From assembly GCF_035582795.1 (NCBI RefSeq), contig NC_134372.1, positions 42,570,316 to 42,634,315 of the forward strand: a stretch of DNA of 64,000 nucleotides, written 5' to 3'. Source of the stretch: Mycteria americana. Its lineage: Eukaryota; Chordata; Aves; Ciconiiformes; Ciconiidae. Below the pieces are notes generated by a model. It was not told the DNA's origin. It searched no databases and saw only the letters and a program-made list of their open reading frames with translations. This document shows, one piece after another, positions 60,926-64,000 of the stretch (position 1 is its first letter; every line of letters starts with the position of its first letter). Position numbers and translations under genes: made by a program.

Positions 60926-60966
60926 GCTATCTTTCCATTAACTTTGATGGGTTTGGGACCCAACAA
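60926..60966. repeat. Decayed palindromic MITE-like fragment
   Basis: The sequence tctttccattaactttgatg followed by ggtttgggaccca fits 'cattgacttcaatgggctttggatcaggc'. Confidence 0.35.
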
Positions 60967-62595
60967 GGAGAGGGTCAGATAAGTCAAAACTCCATTTTTA
61001 TTTCAGATTCTCTGCAATTACAACACCATGAGAGGAAGCAGGATGACAAAATCTAACATTCTTACTAAGTCTAGACAACACAGCATGAAAAAGACCAGGG
61101 ACTCCTGTCTATTCCCTCTCTCCCCCACTGTGGCTATCACTAATAATAGCTGTAATTGTGAGAATATGGTGGGAAGGAAAACCCAAGAGATTGCTCAGTT
61201 GGAATTTGCTGTTCTCTTGTTCTTCCCTCACAAAACATATCTGCTATCCTTCTGTAAGGGATATTCCATGTCATTGGAAAGTAAACGGAAAGACATACAT
61301 TGATCTGTGTGGTTAGCAAATAATTCTGAATCAGTAAATTAGAGGAACTTGCAGTTTGTTTGCAGAAAAGTCAAGAAGAGATGAGAAGGCAACATTCCTC
61401 CCACTTATTATTTGTTATGAAATGTTTGCTTAGCTCTGGGCTAAAGGAATTTTCAGATCCAATACGTCTTCGTGAAATTCCTCAGTATCAGGGTGTTATC
61501 ACCAAGGTAAGGCACTTGCTCTGTTTTCTTGGTGTGTTTCAAAAGGAAGAAGAATCTCAAAATGGAATTTGGACAAGGGAAATGATAATAAAAGACCTGC
61601 TTCAAGATTTTTTTAAGTTGAAGTTAGATTATAAACTGAAAAATAAGGAGAATTTTTTAAGCCACTGAAAGTTCATCTTAGCTATACAAAACCAGGTAAA
61701 TCTTCCACTGATTTTAGACCCACATGGAACGGTTTTGAGAGTCACACGCTAACATAGCTGTTTCTAACAGGTCTCATTGGCCTCTTACTGGAACAGCACA
61801 AAGGCTGCTCCCATTTGTCTCCCCCTGTGTTCTTAGACTCTGAGTGAAGCCTTTGGCAGCTTACCAGCCTGTAAACCTAATTCATTTTGAGGTTTCAGCA
61901 TCTCCAAAAAACAGACCCTCCATAAAAAAACACAGCAGTGACAGTGAGTGAAGGATTCTCAGAATTTATATTTCTTGCCTATAATTTAACAAAGCTAAGT
62001 TCTGAGATAGTAGACAAACCCTTGCTCTAAACTGGAAGAGCCTCATGGCTGTGGGTTCTCTGTTTGCATACAAGGCATTTTCATTACATGCTAATTAAAT
62101 TAAAGGCAACAGCTTGGCCATATGCATATTAAAGTTACAGGAGTTTCATAAACCAGATGCAAATAATGAGGTAAGAAGCATAATGAAATGAAACTGAGAA
62201 TTAAAACATATGAATAAATGAACTGCAATGTCTCTGCTAAAAGTAACTGCTTAATACTGACTGATGCAAAGTTAAATTACAGTTTGTACAAAGACAGGAG
62301 TTATCTCAACTAAAGTGCTAAAAAGTTTGCATGTATTGTGTAAGGAATACTACTTATATCCAGAATGCTATATTCAGTGTTATGAGCATTTATATAAAAT
62401 TAGGTGTTAAAAAAACACTGTGTCTAAACTGAGAGCAGCTAAAAAAATGGCTAAAGAAATCAATGAAGTCTATACCATTAGATAGGTGTGCATGTACTCA
62501 AGATGAGAAATCTCTCAAAAGGAAGAGTTAAATGTAGTTTCACACCCATTAAAATAGTTCCAAATATTCATGCAAAGTTTTAAAAGACTTGACAA

Positions 62596-62657
62596 AAGGC
62601 CAACTGAAATTGGCATAAAAGTTTCCACAGACTTCAGTGGACATTGATCCAAGACTT
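62596..62657. repeat. Decayed palindromic MITE-like fragment
   Basis: The left part (aaaggccaactgaaattgg) and the right part (cacagacttcagtggacatt, gatccaag) match the element at 10208 and form an imperfect palindrome. Confidence 0.4.
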
Positions 62658-64000
62658 CTGTTGTGTTATTTCCCAACTGTCCAGCTCCTAAAAACCACAA
62701 ATCATTGATTCAAACACATCTTAACAAGAGTTACAGCACGTAAAGTACAGAGACATAAAGTACAGTTTTTAGTTCTACTTAAAACAAATAAAAATGTAAA
62801 TTAAGAACTTCCTTGAAATAAAAAGAATAAGAAGAACAGATGACCTAAGAACTATGGTTGTTGGTTATTTAAAATTATCTGAGGTCAAAGACACCTATAT
62901 ATCTAGTATTCACATCACAATGTTGTTGGGACCATCTCATATCACAGCACATGGAGTCTTTGCTCATTCACTTTGCAGTGAAAACTCATGAAATGATCTT
63001 AGCTACAGTTCATTTTAATCAAAGTCAAACTCTTGTTTTCTGCCCTGATGTGCTGCTAAGTCTCTGGCACTTTGGCACCACAAAGCAAACACAAAAGACC
63101 TATCTCTGCCACCAAAGAATTCCCTTGCTGAAGGAGAGACTACCCTACCTAGCTCAGATGTCCCACCTGTGGGTTTTGTCTGCCAGACTGTTTCCCATAC
63201 TGAAATAATGAGCATCTGAGAAGCAGAAAGAGGGTATGATAGAGGTCCAGAAAACACGAAGCTATTCACACAACTTAGAGCTGCCTGACAACAGCCAGAA
63301 GGGCCTTTGGGCCCACACTGGCCTCTAGAATTGGGCAGATATCAATTTTCAAATATCAACATACTACATCGTGTGCTCAAAGAAGGGAGAGGTCTCTCCA
63401 TAACTCCTGTACCTCCGCTCAGATTCCACCACCGACTGATGGGGAGATGAGGCCTTCCCCTCAGGTTTTATAAGCAGATAATGGTAGTCCCTTCACGAAG
63501 TATAGAAATGATCTTCACATTTGTGATCAGCCCTCCATTCACGCTGCACATGCTCCAAGACAGCTGGTGGCAAGCCAGCTCAAACTAGAAGCAATGTAGC
63601 TGCTAAGAGACGAGGTTATTAGCTCAAGCACAGCATAACATTCATGTGTCTGCATGGTATTCTGTAACATCTAGTTCATGGCAAGCGGCTTGGAGAACAG
63701 CGACAGTGATTTCAGATCCGTTTCAAATGCATACTCAGAGAAACCCATGTGGAGATGGCAGTCCCTTGTGCATATACTAGCACAGGGGTATATGCCTGAT
63801 ACAAAATCCTGTCAAGACAGTGTGAAAAGTGACAGCTGTTTAGAATGGGGTTTGGGTCAAGCCTTGAGAACAGGAGAAAACTATATGCCAAGGAATCCCA
63901 GGAAGAATAAAGTCCTGTTAAGTTTGCGAACATTCATCTTATGGATTCCTCTTTCCTCCAAAGCAAGCATATTCAACCAATACTAGTACAAGGCTGTTCA

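Larger units (their letters stand above)
57753..64000 (-). other. ADAMTS18: Part of ADAMTS18 intron 3
   Basis: At least 6248 bp lies upstream of exon 4. I looked for the exon 3 signature (a prodomain 'CFYQGFIRN'-like segment) on the minus strand and did not find it. The stretch holds a run of eleven G (60044-60054) and two palindromic-family fragments. No other gene is evident. Confidence 0.75.

Overview
The window is vertebrate nuclear DNA, most probably from a bird. The evidence is a CR1 retrotransposon 3' end of the avian type at 8640-8738, moderate introns with few young repeats, and a set of decayed fragments resembling ancient amniote repeats. No bacterial, viral or plasmid features were seen.

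One gene explains nearly all the coding signal. It is ADAMTS18, a secreted zinc metalloprotease, on the minus strand. Twenty coding exons can be placed by hand between 57752 and 8113. All 19 internal introns are GT-AG and every splice phase agrees. The exons sum to 3186 nt (1061 codons plus a TGA stop) with no frameshift or internal stop. I number them 4-23 because the human gene, as I recall it, has 23 exons and the first one here matches human exon 4. In protein order they encode the C-terminal half of the prodomain, a furin-type site (R-F-K-R), the metalloprotease domain with H-E-S-G-H-N-F-G-M-I-H-D, the disintegrin-like domain, a central thrombospondin type 1 (TSP1) repeat, the Cys-rich and spacer regions, five C-terminal TSP1 repeats and a PLAC module. 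Exons 1-3 (signal peptide and N-terminal prodomain) and the promoter were not found and should lie beyond 64000.

Layout: 1-6160 is downstream intergenic DNA without a supportable gene. About 6165-8112 is the likely 3' UTR. From 8113 to 57752 come the exons and introns 22 to 4, the largest being intron 16 (10.65 kb) and the smallest intron 14 (136 bp). From 57753 to 64000 is part of intron 3. The non-coding DNA holds one CR1 copy antisense to the gene, several MIR/CORE-SINE-like and L3/CR1-like 3'-end fragments, a group of imperfect palindromic MITE-like fragments, a few microsatellites and short tandem duplications. Repeat family names other than CR1 rest on remembered consensus similarity and need RepeatMasker.

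I found no undescribed biological system. The most useful leads are tandem splice donors 4 nt apart at exons 4 and 17, the palindromic repeat family, a perfect 25-bp hairpin in intron 19, and the likely poly(A) site with a GT-rich downstream element.
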